From: Euborellia annulipes
Taxonomy: Eukaryota; Arthropoda; Insecta; Dermaptera; Anisolabididae
Assembly: GCA_023213315.1 (NCBI GenBank)
Contig: JAKCPI010002775.1
Location: 1 to 64,000, forward strand
DNA: 64,000 bases
Direction: 5' to 3'
Each line of letters opens with the position of its first letter. The stretch's first letter is position 1. This document shows positions 20,785 through 31,924 of the stretch, piece by piece. Made by a program: the position numbers and the translations under genes. The notes beneath the pieces are model-generated. The model saw only the letters and a list, made by a program, of their open reading frames with translations, had not been told where the DNA came from and made no database searches.

Positions 20785-21195
20785 ATTTCAAGGACAAAAT
20801 GAGAATATAAATTTTAAAGAGCATCTAAAAAATTGATTTTGGAATTTTAATCAAAATCGTTCAAGCGAATTTTGAGAAAATCGGAAAAAACTGAAAAAGT
20901 ACATCAGTAAAGTACTAGTACTCGTTGGTCGATTTTGTTCAAAAGCTTCGGACCACTTGCCAGAGGGGTGCCTAACTAATTTCAACCACCTAGCTCTTTC
21001 GTTCTTGTGATATTTTCTTCACAGACACACAGAAAGACACACACACAGACAGACCATGTAGCGAAATCCACTTTTTAGGAGTCAAGGGACCACACCACGA
21101 AACGTGTATATCTATCAAAATCTCGACATCGAATTTTTGACATGAATCCAATACTTTCTCTCTTTATAATTTTTTTATATATATATATATATAAG

Positions 21196-21780
21196 AGAAA
21201 GTAAAAATTAATTAACTTTTTTTTATACAATAAATCGCTTTTTGATTAATTTTTTTTAGACCTAACTACACAACAATTCAGTCTATATAAAAAAATAGAT
21301 TTAATTTTGAATAAAAGATTTTTTTTTACCAATTAATTTTATTTATTTATTTAGAAAAATGTCATTATAAAGTCAAGTAAAGCGTATTAAAATGAAATAA
21401 CTTGCAGTTTAACGAAATTCAAGGGCATAAATTAAATATGCAAAATATGGAACTGGCCATGACTGGATTTACCACCAACTATTTTTTTTAGTATACGATT
21501 TGCATATTTGTATGTTAATTTTTCCCTAACCCCTTGAAAATCATCAATTTCAGGGAGAGAGAAAAGTGGCCAAGCGTTTATAAAAAATTAAAAAAAAAAA
21601 AAAAAAAAATTATTTAAAAAAAGAGAAAATTTTTTTATTAAATATTTTAATAAAGTATTTATTCATTTTAAAAGAAATTTTATAATTATAAGAAAGGGAT
21701 ATTTAATTTAAATATTTTATTGAAAAAAAATAATATCAAGAAAAAAATCTTAAAATTTATTCTAAACAAATTATAAAATA
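21196..21780. other. AT-rich spacer
   Basis: A-run at about 21591-21608. No element recognised. Confidence 0.5.
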
Positions 21781-21782
21781 CT

Positions 21783-22110
21783 ATCCGCGCCGCCTGCCTT
21801 TAGCGGGCCCCACGCCTAAGCCCTGGTGGGCAGCGTCTCGGAATATGATTAGTAGTTTTTGTTATAAATGTATTTTCTATAATCTTCACGAGACTTGGCT
21901 CTTTTAAGAAGCCTTCCCGGAGGAGTAATTTGTTTATTGGAACGAAGTTCTTTTACGCGGCTTACAGTAGGGTGAATTGGTAGAATTCGTCATGTAACAA
22001 AAAAGCGTTACACGGCTCGAACGCCGGCGGAGGAAGGCGAGGCTAGCCGAAGTCAAGAGACTTACCCCCCCCCCCCCACCGGCTGTAGAGAATTCCCTTT
22101 CTCTCTATGC
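21783..22110. repeat. R7 copy (inverse) and adjoining GC-richer DNA
   Basis: GGGCAGCGTCTCGGAATATGA at about 21830 is the inverse of the R7 head at 1059-1085. The following 21850-22100 is less AT-rich and single-copy here, with GTTACACGGCTCGAACGCC and a C-run at about 22065-22077. No ORF. A longer unknown element is possible. Confidence 0.45.
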
Positions 22111-22870
22111 GTGTGCATTCGAGTATCAAGATTTGAAACATGTTTGTTTCAATTATTTATAGTTTAATATTTTGGGGGTATTTATGCGACTAAGGTTTTA
22201 CAAAACTAATGAAAATAATTTTAAAATAAAATTTCGTTTAATCTACCTTAATATACTAATATTGCAAAGAATAAATTTATTTTCATTTCTAATATATTCA
22301 TACATTTTCTATGGGAGAAATCGTAACTTCAACAATTAATAACTCAAAAAGTTATAGTACTTTTGGGACGAAAATAATTTTACTGTAATTCCTAGAAGGT
22401 CCTCTTTAAGCATATAAAATTTGGTTTCAAAATTCCAATGGAGATGAGAACGTCTTTTTGCAAAATATTTTTCTCTGAATTTTGTAACCTAATTAAAATT
22501 TATTAAACAATTAAAATATTATGTAGTTGAAACGGAGTTAGATTTTAAATAAAAAATGAAATATCGTATAAAAATTGGTCGATTATTGTGAATTCTATTT
22601 ACATATGAATATTTATTTAATTGGAATTGAAAATCAATTTTATAATATTGCACCGTAATTTCTGTGAACTCTGGGAGAGAAAATACAAAATATATGGTGT
22701 GTACTTGTGCGGAAATAAAAAATTATATTATCTATATATATATTTCTATATCTAAAACACTCTTTATCCGAAAATAATCCATTTCCTAGACTAAATGACG
22801 TCAATTTATTTTCTGAAATATCTTCTTTTTCTTTTGAAAGCAAAATAGGCTGTTTAGATATGAAGAGAAA
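22111..22870. other. AT-rich spacer
   Basis: No supportable feature. The 67-codon minus-strand frame at 22640-22843 has no recognisable domain. Confidence 0.5.
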
Positions 22871-22875
22871 AAAAA

Positions 22876-23259
22876 ATGATTAGGTTCCAAGGTAATAGTT
22901 TGGTACCCGTGATCGAATCTGATTTGCATGATTTGACAGGCGAGTTGCCTCCCTCATGTTCCTGTTCTCCTGTTCGTCTTAGACAACGCCTCCGGGGGAA
23001 TATGTTCATCTCATCTTGGGATTCTGCATCCGAGAGCAATTGGCTTGTGATATCTGCGCCCCAAGGATGGTTCTCTCTCTTACTCTTAAGAAGGGGGGGA
23101 GGTTTGCACCCTTCTCCTTGTTGGCTTGGCGTGTGCTTCATTCACGTCTTCAATAAGATGTTAATGAGCGAGCACGAAGCCGGGTTTGGAATCGATCCAT
23201 CATCATCCAAGGGACAACTTCTTGGCAAAGTCGGACAATTTTTCTTCACCAGTTGTTAA
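22876..23259. other. Single-copy island with opposing ORFs of 127 (+) and 95 (-) codons
   Basis: This is the clearest non-repeat, less AT-rich block in the window, and it stays open on both strands: plus strand 22876-23259 and minus strand 22854-23141. The plus product has no signal or domain that I recognise; it has a Leu-rich stretch FSLLLLRRGGG near residue 67 and many Ser/Cys. AT-poor DNA has fewer stop codons, so open frames here are weak evidence. It could be an exon, a UTR, a long non-coding RNA exon or a conserved non-coding element. I do not assign a product. Confidence 0.25.
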
Positions 23260-23560
23260 GACCACAAAAGATTATAGAACAATCCCGTAGAAATTGTTTG
23301 AAATCATTCAGGAAGTAAATAAGGAAGTATGTAGTATACATACATCTCCAAAAATTTAAAAATTTTTTTTAAATAAAATTGTTATTAGCTTTTTAGATCA
23401 CTTCTCAAATTATTTATTATAGAACTAAATCAAAGAATCTCTCCAAATGAAGATGTTGTGAACTCGTCCTCACAACATAAAATAGAAAATTTCATATTTA
23501 TGTTGAATCTAAGCATAGAAATGAATTAATAACAAAATGAGGGATTGTTCAATTTTCTAT
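23260..23560. other. AT-rich spacer
   Basis: Nothing recognised. Confidence 0.5.
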
Positions 23561-23562
23561 AT

Positions 23563-23846
23563 GATTCTTAATAATCATGAAAGTTTTATTGTATTCTTCT
23601 GATTCAAGATGGAAGTTACAAAGAAAAACAATTTTATTGGTTGTTTTTTCTTTGCAATTTCCAAAAACAACCAATAAAATTGTTTTTCTTTGTAACTTCC
23701 ACCTTGAGACAGAAGAATACAAAGAAAAAGAATTTTATTGGTTGTTTTTGGAAATTGCAAAGAAAAAACAACCAATAAAATTGTTTTTCTTTGTAACTTC
23801 CACCTTGAGCCTTGAATAAAACTTTCAAGATTATTAAGAATCATGC
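23563..23846. repeat. Compound hairpin of alternating inverted units
   Basis: The outer arms ATTCTTAATAATCATGAAAG and CTTTCAAGATTATTAAGAAT enclose four alternating copies of one block. TGGAAGTTACAAAGAAAAAC at about 23610 and its complement at about 23678 form the first hairpin, and a variant pair at about 23715-23800 forms a second. CAACCAATAAAATTG appears in both orientations. Every frame stays open because the block itself lacks stops, giving frames of 64-89 codons on both strands; these are not genes. The arms are so alike that the copies must be young or homogenised. Confidence 0.85.
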
Positions 23847-24074
23847 AAATGAATGATTAAGAAAAATACAATGTGTATTGAACTTTGTGATAATCCTTTC
23901 GAATATCACACGGTTAAATATTCAAATACCCCGAAAAAATTAAATAATTAATAAATTTTCTTCATTATCATAACCACTGAAGAAGACTAAGCGACTACCA
24001 ATAAAATTTATTATTATTTTTATTGTAATTATTACGAATAAATCTCGCTAATATCTAAGTATATTACTTGATAT

Positions 24075-24197
24075 CAGAGACGTTTTGAGACAAATTTATT
24101 ATCTTATCATCAGTCCATGGATCATAATCATCATCCATGCGAAATAATTTGATCATGGACTGATGATGAGATAATAAATTTCTCTCGAAATGAGGAT
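24075..24197. mobile_element. Short foldback with hammerhead-like core
   Basis: The left arm (GTTTTGAGACAAATTTATTA, CATCAGTCCATGGATCA) faces the right arm (TGATCATGGACTGATGATG, TAATAAATTTCTCTCGAAAT). On plus: CTGATGA 24160-24166, one extra T, GAGA/TCTC as helix II (24168-24171 with 24183-24186), GAAA 24187-24190. The minus-strand arm has CTGATGA but AAAA instead of GAAA, so one arm is broken. The flanking target site could not be read. Confidence 0.7.
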
Positions 24198-24199
24198 AA

Positions 24200-25402
24200 A
24201 GGATTAAATAAATGAATGTGGATTTTATTAACCCTGAGATTCCCTTTTTATTTTATTTTTTAAATTGAAAAATATTTAAAATATATATTTTTTTTATAAA
24301 AAAATTAAAAGTAATCAATTTTAATCTTGTTTAAATCTTAGTTAACTTAATAGGCTCCGTGCACATTAAAGTTTCAAATTAATATCGCATTAGATTTTAT
24401 AGTGGTTAGTAAATGCAAAAGCCAGGGCTAATCCGGCCATTGTGAGATCCTTGTCACTCGATGATCATCCTCTCCCTCTATTTGCTATACATAGTTAATG
24501 ATAGATAATCATTTACACAAGATAATAAAATACCTCCTCGTCCATTTAACCGGGTTTATTAAACATAATTTAGCTAAGCGATAAATTTCCAATAGTAAAT
24601 ATTACAACATGCGGGAGCAATTGGATACATTTTCCAATTCCCCAACTAGCAACTAAATATGTGTCTAGCTTATATTTATATATAAGTTAATATGACTAAC
24701 AAATAAATTATATTTTAAATTTGAAAATATAAAATTTTAATTTAATAAAAAAAATGAAACATCCAAATTAATCTGCAATTGCAGAACATGCTCTAACGAC
24801 TGGATAGAAAATAACTTTGGACATTGTCAAAACACTCCACGTTGAAAATGATTAGTGGAAAAGAAAAGTCAAAGAGAGGAATTAATTATAATCTAATTTC
24901 TTCAATATTTTGATACAAATCTAATTTTTTCTTTTTGGCAGCTTTATGATCTATGGCCAGTTGAGCCATTGGGCAGTCATAAATAGACCCTGCTATTCTC
25001 AGTCATTATCCTCACTTGAACTTAAGATCTTTCCTTAAAATTAGACCACACTTGCAATGCAACAAAAAAATACCGTAAATACTAATAAACTTCCACGCTG
25101 AAGGCGTGTCAAGCGTTCCAATGTGCTACACGGAAAGCCCGCCGAGGGGGGCTTTGCGGCCATTTGAAATAAAATAAATATAAAATATATATAGGTCTAT
25201 ATATTTAATTTGATTTAGACCAACTAGTAAAAATTTTCTATAATCTCCGAATTAATTGAATTTTTTTCAATGAATCCTTTAATCTTACTGATTTAACGAA
25301 AATAAATATTTTATTGACTCTTAAAAAAGAGAAAATTGATGGTCTCTAAATGGAAGCATAATTATTGTTGGCTAACTAATTAAAGAGATGTCACAATAAA
25401 AA
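24200..25402. other. Spacer with a single-copy island at about 24350-24660
   Basis: The island contains GGGCTAATCCGGCC (bicoid/Otx-like TAATCC) and TTTAACCGGGTTTATTAAAC and does not recur. At about 25095-25165 a GC-rich stretch has AAAGCCCGCCGAGGGGGGCTTT, a hairpin with R6-like AAAGCCCGCC. The rest is AT-rich. No ORF. Confidence 0.35.
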
Positions 25403-25415
25403 TATTATTTCTCTT

Positions 25416-25790
25416 TATAGTGGAGAATTGGAGATATCGGCCAAATTGGGATTGTCCAGGTTAATAAAACACCCAGAATAAGACGTTTCGGCCTGAATTT
25501 ATTTGGCCATTTTCAGTTATCGGGAATTATACACATAGTGCAAGTGCACATGTGATCAAACCAGGACTCGTCAATAATATAATATATTTGCTTCATATTA
25601 TTGACGAGTCCTGGTTTGATCACATGTGCACTTGCACTATGTGTATAATTCCCGATAACTGAAGATGTCCAAATAAATTCGGGCCGAAACGTCTTATCCT
25701 GGGAGTTTTATTAACCTGGACAATCCCAATTTGGCCGATATCTCCAATTCTCCACTATAATCACATCACAGACACAACCTCAAAAGCAAC
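25416..25790. mobile_element. Foldback element, Penelope-like, with 13-bp target duplication
   Basis: Arms of about 165 bp, from TATAGTGGAGAATTGG (left) to CCAATTCTCCACTATA (right), meet near 25569-25606. TATTATTTCTCTT flanks the element at 25403-25415 and 25791-25803. A tail of about 30 bp (ATCACATCACAGACACAACC) is present on the right side only. The ribozyme-like parts are split: the right arm has CTGAAGA (25659-25665) and GAAA (25686-25689), while the left arm, read on minus, keeps the matched GGCC/GGCC helix II but has CTGAAAA. No ORF. Confidence 0.85.
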
Positions 25791-25803
25791 TATTATTTCT
25801 CTT

Positions 25804-26722
25804 ATTAATATATAGTCCGAACACCAAAATTCTGGAACAACTCTAAAGAAATGAATCGGAAACGTTATTTGACAATAATATAGAAAGAATATAATAAAAA
25901 ATATTTATATAAACAAAGAATAGACGGCAACCAGAACACAAAAAATGATTTAATTATAATCTAAACAGATTAAAATTTTAAAAGTAAAAGTGTACTGTAG
26001 TTCGAAATGTTGAAAAAAGTATTATTTTTTTTTTAAAGCTTGGATTATTTATGTAGTAGGCCTATATAAACAAATTAGTAAAATGATTTTCTTTATTTTT
26101 ATGTAAGAGTCTTATTTAAATAATAATTTAATAAAGCAAAGGTCTCTAGGGATATAAAGAAAGCTCTTTATACATATCTGTATAGGTTTCATTTCTATGT
26201 ATCTAGGGATATATGTTTGCACAAATATACATGTTCTATATATGGGGTGTGTGCTGAATAATATTAGTTGTCAGCCGAAGCTGCTTAGCAATTAAGTAGA
26301 CCGTGATGTAATCACGTATAATAATAGATCTATATAGGGTATGAATGGAAATTTGTGCTCTGAATGATGCTCATGGGGATTTTTAAAGGAAAATCACAAT
26401 ACATTGGATTGATGGAGCCAGGGCTTGGAAATAATATTCTAAAAGGAATAATAATCAAAAGGATAATTGAAAACGTAGAATGGATGGCAGTAATTTGGAA
26501 TCTTATAGAAGAGCAAATTTGCTATTTATGACTTTAAAAAAATCCACTCACGTGAATTGAACAAATAAAAAAAAAAAGAGAGAGAAGTAAGAGAAATTGG
26601 CAATATGAAAAGAAAATTTATTATTTAATAACAAGCTATGCAATCCTCTTTCCGCGGGCTACTCCTCGCTTTACCCACTAAGAATTTTTTTTGTATATAT
26701 ATTTCCTAAATGTATAAAATAA
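25804..26722. other. AT-rich spacer
   Basis: No element or gene recognised. Confidence 0.5.
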
Positions 26723-26724
26723 AA

Positions 26725-27920
26725 ATCTGGTATGATGGTCGCACAGCAACTTTCTTTTATCCTTGGATAAGAGAAAGTTGTGTACTATGCTTCTCACACC
26801 AGATTTTTTTGTGCCGATATATATTTAGTTTCCAATAGAACCTTAGTTCCAAACTTCCGTTTTAAATGTTGACTGCTTGAAATAAACTATGATAAAATGT
26901 TAATCTCATATTTGGATATTTTATATACAATAAAGAATCCTAAATAAATACAAAATTTCATAAGAATTGGAAAAATTTTTTTTAAATGTGTAAAAAGTTC
27001 CAAAGGGGACCCCCCGTTGAATCGAAATTTACATGCGAATCCCCAAAGGGATTTAACATTGGCTCTATGGAAGGAAGAGCTGGAAAAAAAATTGGAAAAA
27101 GTAAACATCTGAAATACATCAGTAAAATGTACTCAAAACAATTTTCACGAAAAATTTTACTGAGAGCATCTAAAAAAATAGCTGATTTGTGAATTTTAAT
27201 CATAATGGGAAAACATTTATATTCCGTTACCATGGAAACTATTTCTCCTGCATTTTGCATATGAAGTGCAAGAGTAAAGTTGTCTTCATAAGAATTCAAG
27301 GGCAAAATGAGAATATACATTTTAAAGAGGATCTAAAAAATAATGATTTTTGAATTTTAATCAAAATCGTTAAAGTGAATTTTGAGAAAATCGAAAAAAA
27401 CTGAAAAAGTACACTTTTTGGACGATTTTGTTCAAAGCTTATTTTCGTTTTTGTGTCCACATACAGTAGGACTATATTTATTATCCGACAGTACAGTAAA
27501 GTAGAATTCAAGATGTAAAATTTATAAACAGAGAAATATTTATATTTTGTTACCATGGTAACTATTTCTACTATCTTCACTATGAAGTTCAAGAGTAAAG
27601 TGTGCTTCAATTATAGGGCGATATGAAAATATACATTTTTAAGAGCATGTAATAAATGAATCTTTATCAAAATTGTTAGAGCAAATTTTGAAAAAATCGA
27701 AAAAAAAAACTGAAAAAGTAAATCAGGAAAGTACTGCTCTTTGGCCGATTTTATTTAAAAGCTTATTTTCAGTGGGATACCTCACCTAAATATAAGCTTA
27801 TTTACTTCATACTTTATTTGATCACAGAAATACCATTTTGCGGTGCCCACCTTTCTGAACTTAATACGTGTATTTCCATCAAAATTTCGACTTAGAATTT
27901 TTGACATAAATTCAATACTT
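26725..27920 (-). repeat. R1 composite, cassettes iii and i, reverse orientation
   Basis: The terminal hairpin at about 26727-26804 (TCTGGTATGATGGTCGCAC to CTTCTCACACCAGATTT) is followed by cassette iii at about 26865-27090 (TGTTGACTGCTTGAAATAAAC, CCAAAGGGGACC). Two pieces of R1 body follow, around 27110-27190 and 27235-27420, then a further partial copy to the head at about 27920 (AATACTTTATGTTTC). Frames of up to 112 codons on both strands here are repeat readings that differ from copy to copy. Confidence 0.7.
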
Positions 27921-28311
27921 TATGTTTCTATTAAGAGAGAATAAAATAATTTATTTACGTTTTTTTTTTTTTGTAACCTCTTCTAATATAAGTGACGGAA
28001 ATCTAAGCTCATTTTATTCGTTGAACAAATTGTCAATGAGATTTCTACAAAATCCCTTCGCTCAAGGGCCTTTTCCTACTCCTCGGGCAAAGATATTTTT
28101 CAAAACGCGAATTTTTTGTAACTAACAGTCAAGTGTGTTTGAGTTTCTCAAGTTCTCTTATGAAGCACTCGACTCATTTAAAGGAGGGCCTTTTTGTTAA
28201 TATACTGTATATAAAAAAAAATAAATAACACTTTAAAATGCAATTAAATATTTAATGACATTTGAAATAAGGGGTATAGCCAATTAAACCTAGTAACAAA
28301 TCCATTCAAAA
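27921..28311. other. Spacer
   Basis: Mixed composition. The 67-codon frame at 27922-28125 has no recognisable domain. Confidence 0.5.
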
Positions 28312-28356
28312 AACTGGTGTGATTGATTGCACATCACATAACTTTCTCTAGAGAAA

Positions 28357-28387
<31 letters not shown>

Positions 28388-29252
28388 TTTTTCGATTTTC
28401 TAAAAATTCTTTAAAACGATTTTGTTTAAAATTCATAAATCAATTATATTTTAGATACTCTTTACTTTACTTTTTACTCTTTTTCATTTTGCTCTTTGAA
28501 ATATTTTCAGGCACACTTTACTCTTGTTCTTCATAGGAAATATAAAAGAAATGGTTCCCATGGTAACGGAGTTTAAAAGTTCCCTTAATAAAATTCATAA
28601 ATCAATTATTTTTTAGATACTCTTTAAAATGTATATTCTCATTTTGCCCGGAAAATTGTTTGAAGCACACATTACTGATGTAATATTTCAGAATTTTCTC
28701 ATTCATTTTCCGGCTCTTCCTTCCATAGAGCCAATGTTAAATCCCTATGGGGATTTGAATTTTAATTTAGATTCAAAAGGGAACTTTTTACAGATTTAAA
28801 AAAATGTTTTCCAATTCTTATGAAATTTTGTATTTATTTAGGATTCTCTATTGTTTAATTTTAAACTGGTAACCGTTGGCTCTAGTTGAAACATTATGCT
28901 TTAATAGGAGAATTAAATTCACAAGGTTTTCTGTTTCAATAATATATTAATTTGATATTAACATTTTATACGTATTTCGACACATATGGTGTCACATATG
29001 GTGTCGAAATACGTATAAAGTGTTAATATCAAATTAATATATTATTGAAACAGAAAACCTTGTGAATTTAATTCTCCTATTAATTCTCTATTGTATATAA
29101 AATATCCAAATATGATATTAAAATTTTGAAAAATAACCATTGTTTATTTCAAGCAGACAACAAAAAATGCAAGTTTGAAACTAAGGTGCTATGGGAAAGT
29201 AAATATATCTCGACACAAAAAAATCTGGTGCGACCAGTCACACCAGATTTTT
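28312..29252 (+). repeat. R1 composite with cassettes i and iii, interrupted by a foldback
   Basis: It begins with half a terminal hairpin (CTGGTGTGATTGATTGCAC at about 28313) and a TTTA microsatellite at 28360-28383. R1 body and cassette i follow, then cassette iii from about 28690 (GCTCTTCCTTCCATAGAGCC). Cassette iii is cut by the foldback at 28855-29082 and resumes at 29083. It ends in a shortened hairpin at about 29223-29250 (TCTGGTGCGACCAGTCACACC). Confidence 0.7.
28855..29082. mobile_element. Foldback element, Penelope-like family B, 12-bp target duplication
   Basis: ATTCTCTATTGT is duplicated at 28843-28854 and 29083-29094, and the interrupted R1 cassette reads through if one copy is removed. 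A one-sided leader (TTAAACTGGTAACCGTTGGC, then GTTGAAACATT) precedes arms of about 90 bp that meet at about 28990-29005. TCGAAATACGTAT (GAAA plus a minimal helix III) is present on both strands, but CTGATGA is replaced by CATATGG, so no intact hammerhead core remains. The leader identifies the family at 35895, 52235 and 57724. Confidence 0.9.
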
Positions 29253-29884
29253 ATATATCTATCGACATTTCAAGCGCGTATCACCTTCTTCTTCGAGAAG
29301 TTGTTTTAATAGAGAGAAGACTATCCCGAAGTAGGTCAATCGAAAATTCAACAGATGAATAAAAAACAACCAGAAACAATAAATGTTATGTTAAATAATA
29401 AAATACAGAATATTAATAAATTATATCAAAAATTATTAATTCTCCGACTATTCATCTAATTGAAATTAGGTAAGACTACTTACTTAAAATGATTCGGAGA
29501 TAAAGAAAAACGTCGATATTTACCTGGAACAATAAGAAATTGTAAATTAGAATCTGTTAAAAATAAAATAAAATAAGCTAACATCTAAAATACATACGTT
29601 TAATAATAATTTTTTAATGTACAGTATTAATTATATGAATTTATAATTATTATTAAGAGTAATTTAAAAAATCAGGATGCATAAATATATATCCTATGTG
29701 TATGTGTATTCCAGTAAATATGTAGACTATATAAGTGCGTGATGTGTCCGAAATTATAGGAGAAAGATAAATGGTGATGATGATAGAGTTTAACTGATAG
29801 GGGGGATTTATCTCCGAAAAAAGTTGTGATAATAATAATAATTTTCGTAGACCATAAGTAAATAGAAATGAGGTTTTTGATATT
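29253..29884. other. AT-rich spacer
   Basis: The 78-codon plus-strand frame at 29126-29362 begins in R1 and has no recognisable domain. Nothing else. Confidence 0.5.
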
Positions 29885-30800
29885 TCGATATACTTTCTCT
29901 TACCCTATATATGAAATATATATAGAAAGTATTGCGATCATGTCAAAAATTCGATGTCGAGATTTTGATGGATATACATGTTTTGAGGTCCCCTGAGTCC
30001 AAAAAAGTGGGTCCTGCAAATTGGTCTGTGTGTGTGTGTGTGGACATTTTTGACCATGAAGGAAATAAGCTAGAAGGTTGAAATTTTAGATTTAAGTTAG
30101 GCACCTTCAGAACTCGTGTAACTATGCTTTTAAACAAAATCGGCCAAAAAGTACTAGTACTTTACTGATGTACTTTTTCAGTTTTTTTCGATTTTCTCAA
30201 AATTCGCTCCAAGGATTTTTTTTTAAATTCATAAATCAACTATTTTTTAGATGCTTATATCAGTGAAATTTTTCGTGAAATGTTTGAAGTAACTTTAGAA
30301 TGATTTTTTTTTTTATTTTCAAACCTTAAAATTTAAAATGAACTATTTTTTAGATGCTCTTTAAAAAGTATATCAGTGAAATTTTTCGTAGAAATCGTTT
30401 GAAGTACACTTTACTGATGTGGAAGCATTCGTAGCTCAGCGCCATCTATGAATCATCACGTGGTCAAGTTTGGAACTAAAGTGCTAAGAGCAACTAAATA
30501 TATCTCGACAAAAAAATCTGGTGCACAACTTTCTCTTACCGAAGGGTAAGAGAAAGTTGTGTGCTGTGCACCAGTCACACCAGATGTCACATTAGTAACA
30601 GAGCCTGTTTTATTTAATTTTTTAAATTTTTGTTAAAAAAAAATTAATTAGCTTTAATTAATTATTTTATTAGAGGGTTTAAATTATTTTAATTTTTATA
30701 AATGATGCTTTTATTAAATTGCTAACTTCACAAAACCTTCCTTATATCTGAGATAGCTAATTATATGTGAAAAAACACATTAATTAGCATTGCAAGTTTT
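29885..30800 (+). repeat. R1 dispersed element, cassette ii, followed by R5
   Basis: A nearly complete copy: head hairpin TACTTTCTCTTACCCTATA, R1 body, a partly duplicated mid section (two AGTGAAATTTTTCGT stretches at about 30262 and 30375), cassette ii (GGAAGCATTCGTAGCTCAGC) and a terminal hairpin at 30516-30588. R5 (GAGCCTGTTTTATTTAA) continues to about 30800. It shows the unoccupied version of the site used by Z1 at 1190. Confidence 0.8.
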
Positions 30801-31246
30801 TTCGTTCTTGAGGTATTTTGTTCATGCACACACTGGCAGTTCATTTTTTTTGACTCAAAAATTGTATTATATCCAAAATTTGGAAATTAATGCAATTTCA
30901 ATATTCCCTCTCAACAAAATACTTTTTTAAGTAGAGAAATTTTAATTGAAAAGATATGTAATGAAATTTGAGGTGTAAATTTCTAATTTGATTTAAAATC
31001 TCTTTTATATAGCCGATTTTTATTCATTAAAATCCGAAAATCCAATTAACCCGAATCTTTTGAATTCAACATTTTACTAAATATATATATGTATATTTTG
31101 AAGTAGGCGAAACAAAAAAATTTAAACAAACCACGAAATTACGTTCACTTAAGAGATTACGGGTTGATCGAGATAAGAGCCTTTTCCCACATTTAATTTA
31201 AGAGAGTCATTCATTACTTTCATCACGGAAGTCGATGTCATTTAAG

Positions 31247-31280
<34 letters not shown>

Positions 31281-31924
31281 AGGAGTCGATAAATATTGCA
31301 ATAAACACAAAGGGGATGTTGTTTGAAATACCAGTGGAGGAAAAAAAGAGAGACACGTAGAGGCTTCAAAAATGATAATAACGTCATAAATTTTAAATTC
31401 AATAAACACGAACTTCTTAAGCAAAAGAGAATAATTACAATAAAATTTTTTAATCATTTTTTTTTTTAGAAAAGTACAATTGAATAAAAAGAAATTAACC
31501 AAATCCGGATAATCTTTTTAGTCGACGTTGGTCTAAACAATATTTTCTAAAAATTTAATCCGCTGTCCGATTTCCAAATTGAATTTTAGAGAAAAAAAAA
31601 AACAATTTATTGAGTAGTTTGTGTGTAACCCTTTCAATAACTTATTATATGTGCAACTTGTTGAATGTAAAATATTTTTTCTTCTCCTCTTCCTTCTCTT
31701 TGTTCACACTCTAATATATATTAATATTTCATATTTCATTCTATCGTTTTATTTTTGTCTCCCCAAGTGTCGGCGTGTAACAAAAATAGAATGAAAATTA
31801 GCTCTTTTACTAATTTAAACATGGTGAAAATTAAATAATAATGTATTAAAGATAATTATCATTTGGTTTCAAACTTGCTGATGATGTAAATATCTCGAAA
31901 TAATAAAACAAATTTTATATATTT
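30801..31924. other. AT-rich spacer with long A-run
   Basis: A run of about 28 A at 31251-31279, possibly a retroposon tail, though no partner element could be delimited. One isolated hammerhead-like core lies at 31878-31900 (separate entry). Confidence 0.5.
31878..31900 (+). other. Isolated hammerhead-like core fragment
   Basis: CTGATGA (31878-31884) and GAAA (31897-31900) are spaced as in the foldback elements, but no convincing helix II lies between them and no inverted partner is seen. Probably a decayed Penelope-like end. Confidence 0.3.

Larger units (their letters stand above)
20099..21195 (-). repeat. R1 dispersed element, reverse orientation, interrupted
   Basis: The terminal hairpin at about 20099-20165 (TCTGGTGTGACTAGTCGCAC) is followed by reversed cassette i up to about 20355, about 150 bp of other DNA, then R1 again from 20505 with the R2 SINE inside. 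The body (CAGTAAAGTACTAGTACTCG) ends in CAATACTTTCTCTC and a (TA)n hairpin at 21140-21197. The stretch around 20285-20350 is repeated in part around 20510-20540 and 20800, so two R1 pieces may be joined here. Confidence 0.7.

Noticed and set aside
26982..27610. ORFs of 104-112 codons on the minus strand
   Set aside because: They are R1 repeat sequence; the same regions in other copies carry stops and frameshifts in different places.
31251..31279. Poly-A as tail of a processed pseudogene
   Set aside because: No coding homology or target duplication found next to it.
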